Position numbers and translations under genes: made by a program. Under the pieces are notes generated by a model, which ran no database searches, had not been told where the DNA came from, and was given only the letters and a program-made list of their open reading frames with translations. Positions 52,860-61,998 of a DNA stretch of 64,000 nt are shown here, piece after piece; position 1 is the stretch's first letter, and the number at the start of each line of letters is the position of its first letter. The DNA is from UBA3305 sp002373555 (lineage in GTDB: Bacteria > Bacillota > Clostridia > Lachnospirales > Lachnospiraceae): NCBI GenBank assembly GCA_946612455.1, contig CAMOER010000007.1:1-64000 (forward strand). The letters run 5' to 3'.

Positions 52860-53937
52860 ATGAATATAAAAGCTAAGGATAGGCAGATATGGATTGATCT
52901 AATTAGAATAATTGCAATTTTACTCGTTCTATTATGCCATTCAGTTGAAGAAGGAATAAATGATCTTTCACTTTGTGGTTTGAGTATGGTTGGATGGGAA
53001 GACCGTGTATTTTCAGTTGCAGTTTTTACCATCGGAAGGCTTGGAGTTCCGTTCTTTTTACTAATTAGCGGATATTTACTACTTGACAGAGCGTATACTG
53101 CGAAAACAACTATTCTTTTCTGGAAAAATAACTGGCTTCATTTGACTCTATGTACACAATTTTGGTTTATTTTGTATGATATTTTTTTGATGATCGGACA
53201 AAGGGAAAAGATTTCACTAATCCATATGTTGGCAGATGTTTTTTTCTGTTTGAGGTGGATATGTCTCACGTATGGTACATGCCTATGATTATAGGACTAT
53301 ATGCGCTTATTCCTTTTGTCGCTAATTCGTTGCAAGTATTAGATGAAAAAAACTTGTATGGATCCCTTGCTTGTTTTATACAATTATTATGTTCATTTAT
53401 CCGCTTTTGTCTATATTCGCGAGAAGTACTGGATTAATGAAAGGTGTACCTACAAATCAAATATCAGCGGGCTTCAGCGGTGGAATATATGGTATATATC
53501 TTTTATTGGGATGGATGGTAAAACAAAGATTTTTTTGTAAAATAAAAAAGCGTTATTTGATTTGTGTGAGTTTTGTCTCAATACTAATAGCAGTTTGTTT
53601 TCAGCTGTGGGTATTTAGTCGAGACGTCGATTATAATATTTGGTACAGTAGTCCGTTTCTGCTTGTGACTTCGGTAATGATCTTTGAAGTGATTTCAAGA
53701 TTTAAAATTAATGATAGCAATAATGTTTTGACTTGGTTGGCAAATTACTCATTCGGGATTTATCTGATCCATTATCCGCTTAAGCTATTTCTGTTAGGAA
53801 CAATTATGGGTTTATCGGTTGTTCGGAAAGTACAGGTTTTGATAATGTGGTGTGTATTGGTTATAATAAGTCTGATGATTGCAATAATGATTAGTTTAAT
53901 TCCTAAAATAGGAAATTGTCTTATCTATCGTAGATAA
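52860..53937 (+). pseudogene. Acyltransferase 3 family gene with two -1 frameshifts
   Basis: Three frames together make one protein of about 355 residues: 52860-53288 (IWIDLIRIIAILLVLLCHSV; VPFFLLISGYLLLDRAY), then the frame around 53255-53345 (DMSHVWYMPMIIGLYALIPF, the family's mid motif), then 53371-53937 (AGFSGGIYGIYLLLGWM; NYSFGIYLIHYPLKLFLLG). The breaks fall at TTTTTTT (53239-53245) and AAAAAAA (53346-53352). Both changes are of the same size. The gene is inactive as written, or variable, or the runs were miscounted in sequencing. Confidence 0.85.
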
Positions 53938-54132
53938 CGTTGATAAGAAACGAAACGAACTAAACTGACAATCTTGAACCCGAGGTTGTAGTATCGACAA
54001 AATTATTTCTTCATGTTAAAATACCGTAATTGGAACCTATAAAGTTGATAAGCATAATCTGGCTTGGTTGAATAATTTGACTTTAATAATACATGAAAGG
54101 CAAGGAGACGATCTTACCTCCATTTATTCATC

Positions 54133-55566
54133 ATGTACAAACTGGCAAACAGAAGCTGGCAGAAACATATTGACTTCCTGGTGCTGGATTTTATAATTCT
54201 GCAGTTTTCTTTCGTATTATCGTATTATATAAGACTTCATGAAAAGAATCCTCTGGAGAATACTATCTATCGAGAGATTATTTTTGTCCTTGCTATATTG
54301 TTCTTCGCAGTTGTTATATGGGACAATACATATTCCGGAATATTACGTCGCAATTTCACACATGAAGCAATTGCGGTTTTTAGGTATAATGCACTCTTGT
54401 TTGTACTGACGCTGGTTTACCAGTACATTGTGCATAATACTTCAGACTATTCCCGTTTGCAGATGGCAATTTTTATTATAATCAATTATTTCTTGTCGCT
54501 GTTAGCACACACACTCCTGAAATATTATTTGCGCAAACGAGGAAAAGATATTGCGGGATCCCAGCGTTTAGTATTGATTACTCGCGACAAAACGATCATG
54601 CGCAGAATTCGCCAGTTAAAAGAGAATTCATACGCGAAAGTGTATTTGGAAGGAGTGATATTGCTTCTCGGTGAGGATGATGCGCTGTCAGAGAAAGTAC
54701 AGGAGAAGCTTAAAGAACTGAATGTTCCGCTGATTGGCTATTCATTAGAAGATGCGTATGAATATGCAAGAACGAATGTCGTAGATGAAGTTCTGATTGA
54801 TGTGACCGGAGAAGCAGCGGCTGAAATGACGGAAGTCTTTCTGGAGATGGGAATTACAGTACACCTTTCGATTGATCATCTGGCTATCAATTGTCCCAAC
54901 CCCACTGTGGAAAAGGTGAACGGAATTCTGTCAATAACCGGTACGGTTTCCAGAATAACTCCCTTCCAGGCTTTTCTGAAAAGACTTATGGATATTTTGG
55001 GCAGTATCGTTGGATTAATGATTACCGGCATTGCATTTGTCTTTGTTGCTCCGATCATAAAAAAACAGGCACCCGGACCAGTTTTCTTCTCGCAGGAGAG
55101 GGTCGGGAAAAACGGACGACTCTTTAGAATTTATAAATTCCGGTCAATGTATACGGATGCGGAGGCCAGAAAAGCTGAGTTGATGGAACGGAATAAGATG
55201 CAGGGGCTTATGTTCAAAATGGATGATGATCCCAGAATATTCCCTTTCGGAAAGACCATGCGAAACACATCGATCGATGAACTTCCGCAGTTCTGGAATA
55301 TCCTGAAGGGAGATATGAGCCTGGTGGGGACGCGTCCGCCTACGCTGGATGAATATAAGCAATATGATCTGCACCACAAAAGTCGTTTGGCGGCAAAACC
55401 CGGGCTTACAGGTCTTTGGCAGGTAAGCGGAAGAAGTGATATCACGGATTTTGAGGAAGTGGTGAGGCTTGATAACGAGTATATTCGTAACTGGAGTTTG
55501 TTAAGAGACGTAGAAATAATCTTCAGAACAGTGAAGGTTGTTTTTACACGGGAAGGCAGTGTCTGA
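54133..55566 (+). CDS. Polyprenyl glycosylphosphotransferase (priming sugar transferase)
   Basis: A 477-residue protein of the CpsE/WcaJ/WbaP type: four N-terminal helices, a CoA-binding-like middle domain, a fifth helix (GSIVGLMITGIAFVFVAPII) and the C-terminal catalytic domain with FFSQERVGKNGRLFRIYKFR, SMYTDAE, DELPQFWNILKGDMSLVGTR and KPGLTGLWQVSGRS. It puts the first sugar phosphate on undecaprenyl phosphate and so starts repeat-unit synthesis. AAGGAG lies about 25 nt before the ATG, further away than usual. Base composition rises towards the 3' end. Confidence 0.95.
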   Translation: MYKLANRSWQKHIDFLVLDFIILQFSFVLSYYIRLHEKNPLENTIYREIIFVLAILFFAVVIWDNTYSGILRRNFTHEAIAVFRYNALLFVLTLVYQYIVHNTSDYSRLQMAIFIIINYFLSLLAHTLLKYYLRKRGKDIAGSQRLVLITRDKTIMRRIRQLKENSYAKVYLEGVILLLGEDDALSEKVQEKLKELNVPLIGYSLEDAYEYARTNVVDEVLIDVTGEAAAEMTEVFLEMGITVHLSIDHLAINCPNPTVEKVNGILSITGTVSRITPFQAFLKRLMDILGSIVGLMITGIAFVFVAPIIKKQAPGPVFFSQERVGKNGRLFRIYKFRSMYTDAEARKAELMERNKMQGLMFKMDDDPRIFPFGKTMRNTSIDELPQFWNILKGDMSLVGTRPPTLDEYKQYDLHHKSRLAAKPGLTGLWQVSGRSDITDFEEVVRLDNEYIRNWSLLRDVEIIFRTVKVVFTREGSV

Positions 55567-55651
55567 TCAATTTCGTGATGAAGATATAGATAGATTGTTT
55601 GGAATATTATAGTCGCTAGATAGTGAGATTTTCAGAAGAAGGGGTTCTGCA

Positions 55652-57133
55652 ATGGAAAACAAGACATTATATGTCAATGATATAATAATGAGATGCCTTT
55701 TGAAATGGAAGATTGCAATTATTGCTGCTATTCTTGGTGCAGCAGCATTGTCGGCGTTTGGCGTTTACCGTCAGCAAAAAGCCAGAGAAGAGATGATGGT
55801 TTCAATTGATGAAACGGACGCTTATGCTGCGGCTGCAGCGGAAGCAGAAGAAAATCTTACTGATACGCAGATTGCGGAAGTATATCTGGCGTTGGATCGA
55901 TACGTAGCATATCAGCGGAATTATAATGAATTATATGATTATTATTTCGGATCTGTGATTGGTCAGATTGACGCAACAGCGGTGGATACCGTTACGCTTT
56001 CATATTATTTAGATACACATTTTAAGGTTACATATCCTGAAATACAGGCTACAGATCCAATCGACTCGATTTTTGCATATATAACAGGAAATTTTGTCAA
56101 TAGCGAATTGTGCTCCAACATCAGTCAGATTATAGGAGAAGATTTGGAAGAGCAGTACATACCCCAGTTGGTCGGAGCCTGGAGAAGTGGGAACATTCTT
56201 TACGTTTCAGTTAAAGGCAGGGACGAGAATGAATGTAATCGGATGGCTGAACTTACAAAACTGAGAGTGAATACGCTCTCGAAAGAAGCACAGGAAACGA
56301 TAGCTGATTTTGATATCACTTTTATGGAATCAAAATATAATCGCGCACCTGATGGTGGCCTAATGGACAGTCAGTTTAATCAGTCCAACCGTATGTACAC
56401 TTATCAGAACGCCATGAACAGCACGCTTAGCTATATGTCTGAAGATCAACGTCAGTTGCTGAAAATGCTGACGTTTGAAAAACTTGAACAGGAGAAGCAG
56501 GAGAAGATTGATGCAGGTTTGCTGGAACCCGAAGAAGAGCCTGAGCCTGAACCTGTAGTTGTTCCGGAGATTGATTATATCCAATCTAAGTATCTACTTG
56601 TAGGTGCGTTCCTTGGCATTTTTGTAGTAGGAGGGTGTATTCTCTTACAGATCCTTCTCGGCGGCCGATTACTCACCCAGAATGATATACGTGACGTCAC
56701 TGGCATTGCCCGTCTTGGCACCTGGAACGCCGGCAAAGCGCCGCGTGGACTGGATAAATGGATCATCAAAGCCTTTGGAGGCGATGGCGTTCAGTTCAGT
56801 GCTGACGAAAGCCGCGGCATGACTGCTGCCGGCATCCGTCTTATGTCAGAGAAGGAAGGCTATAAGAGGCTTTACATTACTGGTACTTCCAATGACGCTG
56901 CTGCGAACGTGGAAGCTGAGAAGCTGGCCGAGCTTCTTGGAAAAGCCGGCGTGAATGCCCAGTACGGCCGCAGCATCCTGTATGATGCTGAGTCACTTGA
57001 AGCCATGACACAGAGCGACGCAGTTGTGCTTCTCGAGAAGATTGACGTGTCAAAAGACAGTGAGATCCGTGAAGAGATCAGCATCTGTAATCGCCAGCAG
57101 ATTCCGATCATGGGATATATTGCAATCAGATAA
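55652..57133 (+). CDS. Wzz-like chain-length regulator with degenerate BY-kinase-like end
   Basis: A 493-residue protein: helix near residues 20-40 (WKIAIIAAILGAAALSAFGV), a large extracytoplasmic Wzz-type region, a Pro/Glu linker (EPEEEPEPEP), a second helix (~312-332) and a C-terminal domain laid out like a bacterial tyrosine-kinase (KRLYITGTSNDAAANVEAEK in place of a Walker A) without catalytic Walker motifs or a Tyr tail. It probably sets polymer length. From about 56690 the DNA turns clearly GC-rich, so the C-terminal domain has a different origin from the AT-rich front. Confidence 0.88.
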   Translation: MENKTLYVNDIIMRCLLKWKIAIIAAILGAAALSAFGVYRQQKAREEMMVSIDETDAYAAAAAEAEENLTDTQIAEVYLALDRYVAYQRNYNELYDYYFGSVIGQIDATAVDTVTLSYYLDTHFKVTYPEIQATDPIDSIFAYITGNFVNSELCSNISQIIGEDLEEQYIPQLVGAWRSGNILYVSVKGRDENECNRMAELTKLRVNTLSKEAQETIADFDITFMESKYNRAPDGGLMDSQFNQSNRMYTYQNAMNSTLSYMSEDQRQLLKMLTFEKLEQEKQEKIDAGLLEPEEEPEPEPVVVPEIDYIQSKYLLVGAFLGIFVVGGCILLQILLGGRLLTQNDIRDVTGIARLGTWNAGKAPRGLDKWIIKAFGGDGVQFSADESRGMTAAGIRLMSEKEGYKRLYITGTSNDAAANVEAEKLAELLGKAGVNAQYGRSILYDAESLEAMTQSDAVVLLEKIDVSKDSEIREEISICNRQQIPIMGYIAIR

Positions 57134-57145
57134 AATTGATTTTTA

Positions 57146-57170
57146 ACCCCGTCGTCAAGACGGGGTAATT
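57146..57170 (+). terminator. Terminator after the chain-length regulator
   Basis: ACCCCGTC (57146-57153) pairs with GACGGGGT (57159-57166) over GTCAA; the following AATTT is a short T-run. Confidence 0.72.
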
Positions 57171-57196
57171 TCATAATAAAGGCGAAGTTAATAATT

Positions 57197-58228
57197 ATGA
57201 CAACCTATTTGGTAACGGGCGGCGCTGGTTTCATCGGCAGCACGTTTGTGCATTATATGTTAAATCATTACGAAGAGATAGAGATTATTAATCTTGATGC
57301 ACTTTCATATGCAGGAAACTATGGAAATCTGTTGGATCTGGAGGTTGATAAACGTCATCGCTTTTTCAAGGGAGATATTTGCAATTATAGTCTTGTGATA
57401 GAACTGATGTCATCGCTTGCTCCGGACTATGTTGTTAATTTTGCTGCAGAATCGCATGTAGACAAATCAATCGCGGATCCTGAAGTTTTTGCCCGGACAA
57501 ATGTTTTGGGAACCGTGAATCTGCTTAATTGTGCGAAAGAGGTCTGGTTTGATGAATATCAGAATAAATGGAAACAGGGGAAGAAATTTGTTCAAATAAG
57601 TACTGATGAAGTGTACGGTACATTAGGGGAGCACGGCTATTTTACGGAAAGCACACCGCTTTCCCCACACAGTCCCTACAGCGCTTCAAAAGCTGCAGCA
57701 GACCATTTCGTGAAAGCATTTCACGATACTTATGCTATGCCGGTTAGTATTACACGTTGCAGCAATAATTACGGTATGAACCAGTTTCCGGAAAAATTGA
57801 TCCCGTTGACGATAAAAAATGCCATACAACATAAACCGATTCCGGTCTATGGAGATGGATTGCAGATCAGAGACTGGCTCTTCGTGGAAGATCATTGTAA
57901 GGCCATTGATTTGGTGATTTCAGCCGGAAAATCCGGAGAAATTTATAATATTGGCGGTCGAAACGAAAGGACTAATATATCTATAGTGAAAACGATCATT
58001 AAACATCTATCTGAAAAATTAGGTGATTCGGAGATTAACGAAGATCTTATTCATTATGTAGAAGATCGTCCGGGGCATGACAGACGATATGGAATTGATC
58101 CGAGCAAAATCGAATTAGAACTTGGCTGGCATCCGGGGATGGATTTTGAAACAGGAATTGTAAAAACGATAGACTGGTATCTGGAAAACCAGGCATGGAT
58201 GCGTTACGATCCTGCTACGAATTTATGA
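57197..58228 (+). CDS. rfbB: dTDP-glucose 4,6-dehydratase
   Basis: A 343-residue extended SDR enzyme: YLVTGGAGFIGSTFVHYML, NLDALSYAGNYGNLLDL, NFAAESHVDKSIADPEVF, QISTDEVYGTLGEHGYF, HSPYSASKAAADHFV and YGDGLQIRDWLFVEDH are all RmlB hallmarks. It is the second step to dTDP-rhamnose and related sugars. No rfbA, rfbC or rfbD is in the window, so its partners must be elsewhere or a 4-keto sugar is used. AT-rich between two GC-rich blocks. Confidence 0.96.
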   Translation: MTTYLVTGGAGFIGSTFVHYMLNHYEEIEIINLDALSYAGNYGNLLDLEVDKRHRFFKGDICNYSLVIELMSSLAPDYVVNFAAESHVDKSIADPEVFARTNVLGTVNLLNCAKEVWFDEYQNKWKQGKKFVQISTDEVYGTLGEHGYFTESTPLSPHSPYSASKAAADHFVKAFHDTYAMPVSITRCSNNYGMNQFPEKLIPLTIKNAIQHKPIPVYGDGLQIRDWLFVEDHCKAIDLVISAGKSGEIYNIGGRNERTNISIVKTIIKHLSEKLGDSEINEDLIHYVEDRPGHDRRYGIDPSKIELELGWHPGMDFETGIVKTIDWYLENQAWMRYDPATNL

Positions 58229-58241
58229 AAGCACTTGCAAA

Positions 58242-58272
58242 TTGACCCTTCTGTTAATAGAATATCTATAAT
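58242..58272 (+). promoter_or_regulatory. Candidate promoter before the PhnW-like gene
   Basis: TTGACC (58242-58247) and a perfect TATAAT (58267-58272) are 19 bp apart, 49 nt before ATG 58321. Confidence 0.6.
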
Positions 58273-58320
58273 GCCGTCTTTTCTGACAGCATGGATTGTT
58301 TACAAAAACAGAGGTACACC

Positions 58321-59409
58321 ATGATAAATTACAAACTTCTCACCCCTGGCCCCCTCACCACCTCCTCCACCGTCAAGCAGGAGATGATGGTCGATCACTG
58401 CACCTGGGACAATGACTACAAGCAGATCACACAGCATATCCGCGCCGAACTTCTTGACCTCGCGCATGTCTCACCCGAAGAGTACACCTGCGTTCTCATG
58501 CAGGGCTCCGGCACCTTCGGCGTGGAATCCGTTCTGATCAGCTCCGTCGGAAAGGACGGCAAGTTGCTGATCCTCTCGAATGGTGCATATGGCGAGCGTC
58601 AGGCAGATATCTGCAGACATGCCGGCCTCAGCTATACATTAAAGAAATACAGCTACAATCAGATCCCGGATGCAGCGGATGTCGAGCAGATCCTGGCAGA
58701 GGATCCAGAGATCACCCATGTATCCATGGTCCATTCCGAGACCACTTCCGGCATCCTGAATGATATCGAGGCAGTCGGGAAGGTCGTCAAGGCCGCAGGA
58801 AAGGTGTTTGTAGTCGACGCCATGTCCAGCTTTGGCGGCGTGGAGATCCCGGTTGCTGACTGGGGCATTGATTTCATCATTTCCTCTGCCAATAAGTGCA
58901 TCCAGGGCGTTCCCGGATTCACCTTCATTATCTGCAGACTGGACGAGCTGAAAAAATGCGAAGGCAAGTCCTGCAGTCTGTCGCTGGATCTGTACGATCA
59001 GTGGAAAGGCATGTTCGACGGAAAATGGCGCTTCACATCTCCTACACACGTGGTCCTTGCATTCGCCAAGGCGATTGAGGAGATGAAAGAAGAGGGCGGC
59101 ATTCCCGCGCGCAGCAAGAGATATTATGACAACAACCGCTTCCTGATCGGCGAGATGGAAAAACTGGGCTACAGGACCTACATTGACAGGGAGCACCAGG
59201 GCCCGATCATCACAACGTTCTTCTATCCCGAGAACTGCAGCTATACATTTAAGGAAATGTATGAGTTTATAAAGGCGAGAGGCTATGCGATCTATCCCGG
59301 CAAGGTGACCGAGGCGGAGACCTTCCGTATCGGCAATATCGGTGAGATCTACAAAGAGGATATTGAGAAACTCATTTCGATCTACAAAGAGTTTCTCGCT
59401 GATAAATGA
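58321..59409 (+). CDS. phnW: PhnW-like class V aminotransferase (2-aminoethylphosphonate:pyruvate type)
   Basis: A 362-residue PLP enzyme. KLLTPGPLTTSSTVKQEMM, QGSGTFGVESVLISSVG, VHSETTSGILNDIEAVG, DAMSSFGGVEIPV and the PLP-lysine region SSANKCIQGVPGFTFIICRL are the pattern of 2-aminoethylphosphonate-pyruvate transaminase. No phosphonatase (PhnX) or phosphonate synthesis gene is in the window, so another amine substrate is possible. GAGG seven bases before ATG 58321. A permease follows 24 bp later. Confidence 0.82.
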   Translation: MINYKLLTPGPLTTSSTVKQEMMVDHCTWDNDYKQITQHIRAELLDLAHVSPEEYTCVLMQGSGTFGVESVLISSVGKDGKLLILSNGAYGERQADICRHAGLSYTLKKYSYNQIPDAADVEQILAEDPEITHVSMVHSETTSGILNDIEAVGKVVKAAGKVFVVDAMSSFGGVEIPVADWGIDFIISSANKCIQGVPGFTFIICRLDELKKCEGKSCSLSLDLYDQWKGMFDGKWRFTSPTHVVLAFAKAIEEMKEEGGIPARSKRYYDNNRFLIGEMEKLGYRTYIDREHQGPIITTFFYPENCSYTFKEMYEFIKARGYAIYPGKVTEAETFRIGNIGEIYKEDIEKLISIYKEFLADK

Positions 59410-59433
59410 AACGAACTGAGTGGGGGATGAAAG

Positions 59434-60888
59434 ATGGAGCAGGGAAATGAACTGAAGCGGCAGCTGACGCCAATGCACGTCTGGGCGATCGCTTTCGGCT
59501 GCGTCATCGGTTGGGGTTCGTTTATTAATCCGGGCAAAAAGTTCCTGAATACATCTGGCGTGGCGGGTACCGCCATTGCGATGATCCTGGGCGCTCTGGT
59601 CATGATCATCATCGCGTTCTCATACGCATACATGGTGCCGAAGTACCCGAAGGCCGGCGGTGAATTCACATTTACGAAGATGTGTTTCGGTAAAAATGCG
59701 GCTTTTGTGTGCGGATGGTTCCTCGTTGTTGCGTATCTGACGAACGTGCCGATGAACTCGACCGCGATCGGCCTGATCGTAGACGGGCTGGACGGCCCGG
59801 CGGACATCCTGAAATTCGGATTTCATTATACGATCGCCGGATTTGACATCTACATGGGCGAAATGATGCTGGCGATGTGTATCCTGATCCTGTTCGGGTA
59901 TCTGAATATCATCGGCGTGCAGAAGGCGGCAATCGTGCAGACGATCCTGAGCTCGCTTCTGGTGATCTGTGTATTTACGCTGTTTGTTGCCGGAATCCTG
60001 AGCAGCAAGGCGACGGGCATCAATATGGAGCCGATCTGGGGCTTTGACAAGGCAGCGGCCATGGCGGCCGGCGCGACGACAGCCGAGATCGGGCAGTATG
60101 CACATGTGGGAACCTCCGGTGTGCTTGGCGCCATTCTGGCGACCTTTGCGATCGCGCCCTGGGCCTATGTCGGTTTCGATGCGATCCCGCAGGCGGCAGA
60201 AGAGTTCAACTTCAGCTTCAGGAAGGTATCCTATATCATGATCATTGCGATCATTTTCGGATGCTTTGTCTATGTATCGAATAATACCGTGGCGGCGGCA
60301 GCGCTGGAGAACTGGCCGGACAGAGTCATGGCAGGCGATTGGGTCGTGTTGGTTGCTGCGGAGGAACTGCTGGGAACCTTCGGAAAGGTGCTGATCGGTG
60401 TCGGTGTTTCCTGTGCTGTCCTGTCGGGTATCATGGGCTTCTATCTGGCGTCTTCCCGTCTGATGTATTCCATGAGCCGCGACGGGTATCTGCCGGCGTG
60501 GTTCGGTCAGGTCGATCCGAAGTACGGAACGCCCCGAAATGCGATGATTTTCTGCGTCATCGTATCACTTTCCGGTCCGATCCTGGGGCGTGAAGCGCTG
60601 GGATGGTTTGTGGACATGAGCGCGATCGGCGCATCGATCGGCTACTTCTTCACCTGTGCGAGCACCCTTGTGACGACAAGAAAGTACGAAGACGGAACAA
60701 TGTTCCTGAAGGTCATGGCATTTACCGGTGCTGCGTTCGGTATCATTTTCATGATCCTGCAGCTGATTCCGATCCCGGGACTTTCCGGCGTGCATTTCGG
60801 AAAAGAAAGCTATATCATGCTGATCGTGTGGGTGGCGATCGGACTTGTGTTCTATATTAAGGAACGGAGAAATTTTGTGAATGAATAG
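59434..60888 (+). CDS. APC family amino acid permease
   Basis: A 484-residue protein with 12 helices. The first is WAIAFGCVIGWGSFINPGKK, in which the G-S-G-like loop of APC carriers is recognisable; WAYVGFDAIPQAAEEFNFSF (helix 6/7 region) is also typical. It imports or exchanges an amino acid or amine. Being 24 bp behind the PhnW-like gene, it may carry the substrate of that enzyme (inference). It overlaps the next gene by eight bases. Confidence 0.9.
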   Translation: MEQGNELKRQLTPMHVWAIAFGCVIGWGSFINPGKKFLNTSGVAGTAIAMILGALVMIIIAFSYAYMVPKYPKAGGEFTFTKMCFGKNAAFVCGWFLVVAYLTNVPMNSTAIGLIVDGLDGPADILKFGFHYTIAGFDIYMGEMMLAMCILILFGYLNIIGVQKAAIVQTILSSLLVICVFTLFVAGILSSKATGINMEPIWGFDKAAAMAAGATTAEIGQYAHVGTSGVLGAILATFAIAPWAYVGFDAIPQAAEEFNFSFRKVSYIMIIAIIFGCFVYVSNNTVAAAALENWPDRVMAGDWVVLVAAEELLGTFGKVLIGVGVSCAVLSGIMGFYLASSRLMYSMSRDGYLPAWFGQVDPKYGTPRNAMIFCVIVSLSGPILGREALGWFVDMSAIGASIGYFFTCASTLVTTRKYEDGTMFLKVMAFTGAAFGIIFMILQLIPIPGLSGVHFGKESYIMLIVWVAIGLVFYIKERRNFVNE

Positions 60889-61906
60889 TGGTTCGAAATG
60901 GTACGGCAATACCCTGCTTACCATTACAGCAATCATATGGGGGCTTGCTTTTGTAGCCCAAAGTGCCGGCATGAAATATGTCGGCCCTTTTACGTTCCAG
61001 TGCGTACGGTGCGCGCTGGGCGCTGCGGTGGTGTTTCCGGTGATGGTGAAAAGGCTGCGGAGGGACAGGGGCCAGCTCCCTGTCCTCAGGAAGAAGAGAG
61101 AACCTCTTCCGGTGCAGGACGCGCCACCTTCCCCTGAAGGGGAAGGCTTTTCTCTGCCCTCTCCTTCAGGCGGCGGCGAGGCAGCGCCTCCGATAATCAC
61201 CCGAGAGATGCTGATCGGCGGCCTGGCCTGCGGTCTTGCCTTCACCTCTGCCGCGGTCCTTCAGCAGATTGCCATGACTTCCACAGACGCCGGGAAGGCA
61301 GCGTTTCTGACAGCGCTCTACATTGTCCTGGTGCCGGTTTTCGGCATTTTTATCGGGCAGAAAGTAAAAATGCGGATCTGGGGATGCGTGGCACTCTGCA
61401 TTCTGGGGATCTGGTTCATCAGTGTTTCCGGACAGGCAAGCATACAGCCGGCGGATCTGCTTCTGCTGGCATGCGCGGCACTGTTTGCGGTGCAGATATT
61501 ACTGGTGGGTCATTATGCGAAACGGATCGACGGGGTGTGGATCTCCTTTATGCAGCTGGTGACGTCGGTCGCGGTGACCTTCCTGCCGATGATCCTTTTT
61601 GAAAAGCCGACACTCGGCATGATTGTGGATGCGAAATATCCGATCCTGTATGCGGGGATCCTGAGCTGCGGTATTGCGTATACGTTTCAGATCATCGGGC
61701 AGAAGTATACGAATCCGGTGACGGCGGGGCTGATCATGAGCATGGAGTGCGTGTTCGGGATGCTTGGCGGGATCGTGATCCTGCATCAGATCCCGAGCGG
61801 AAGAGAAGTGATCGGATGTGTGATGGTGTTCGCGGCAGTGATGCTGTCGCAGATTGAGTGGGACAGAGATCGGCCCATGTTCGGTAAAAAAGAGAAGGCA
61901 GCCTGA
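60881..61906 (+). CDS. EamA/DMT family transporter with in-frame repeat insertion
   Basis: A 341-residue transporter with ten helices and two EamA halves (WGLAFVAQSAGMKYVGPFTF; LQQIAMTSTDAGKAAFLTAL; GLIMSMECVFGMLGGIVIL). Between the second and third helices lies an odd Pro/Gly/Glu-rich stretch (residues ~73-104: REPLPVQDAPPSPEGEGF and SLPSPSGGGEAAPP). This part is encoded by a copy of the palindromic repeat also found at 351 and 61917. The frame is kept, so the protein is probably still made with a longer cytoplasmic loop. Substrate unknown. Confidence 0.88.
   Translation: MNSGSKWYGNTLLTITAIIWGLAFVAQSAGMKYVGPFTFQCVRCALGAAVVFPVMVKRLRRDRGQLPVLRKKREPLPVQDAPPSPEGEGFSLPSPSGGGEAAPPIITREMLIGGLACGLAFTSAAVLQQIAMTSTDAGKAAFLTALYIVLVPVFGIFIGQKVKMRIWGCVALCILGIWFISVSGQASIQPADLLLLACAALFAVQILLVGHYAKRIDGVWISFMQLVTSVAVTFLPMILFEKPTLGMIVDAKYPILYAGILSCGIAYTFQIIGQKYTNPVTAGLIMSMECVFGMLGGIVILHQIPSGREVIGCVMVFAAVMLSQIEWDRDRPMFGKKEKAA
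61101..61190 (+). repeat. GC-rich palindromic repeat, copy 2, within the EamA gene
   Basis: CCTCTTCCGGTGCAGGACGC, GCCACC and CCCCTGAAGGGG match the repeat at 351-438 and 61917-61962. A second, related half (CCCTCTCCTTCAGGCGG) follows. It is read in frame as about 30 residues. Confidence 0.72.
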
Positions 61907-61916
61907 TGGCTGCCTG

Positions 61917-61962
61917 ACCTCTCCCGGCGCTGGACGCGCCACCCTCTCCTAAAGGAGAGGGC
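61917..61962. repeat. GC-rich palindromic repeat, copy 3
   Basis: ACCTCTCCCGGCGCTGGACG, GCCACC and CCCTCTCCTAAAGGAGAGGG, the cleanest copy of the family. It sits between two GGCAGCC...GGCTGCC hairpins (61896-61915 and 61970-61991), as if inserted in a terminator region. Confidence 0.72.
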
Positions 61963-61969
61963 AAATAAA

Positions 61970-61998
61970 AAGGCAGCCGTTCGGCTGCCTTGCGTCTT
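61970..61998. terminator. Terminator between EamA gene and argG
   Basis: AAGGCAGCCG (61970-61979) pairs with CGGCTGCCTT (61982-61991) with a TTCG-type loop; T-rich on the + strand and A-rich before it, so it can serve both convergent genes. Confidence 0.8.

Noticed and set aside
36748..57133. Recoded genome (UGA as Trp) as the reason for the broken cytidylyltransferase
   Set aside because: UGA ends many intact genes in this window (for example in the ATGA overlaps), so it is a normal stop here.
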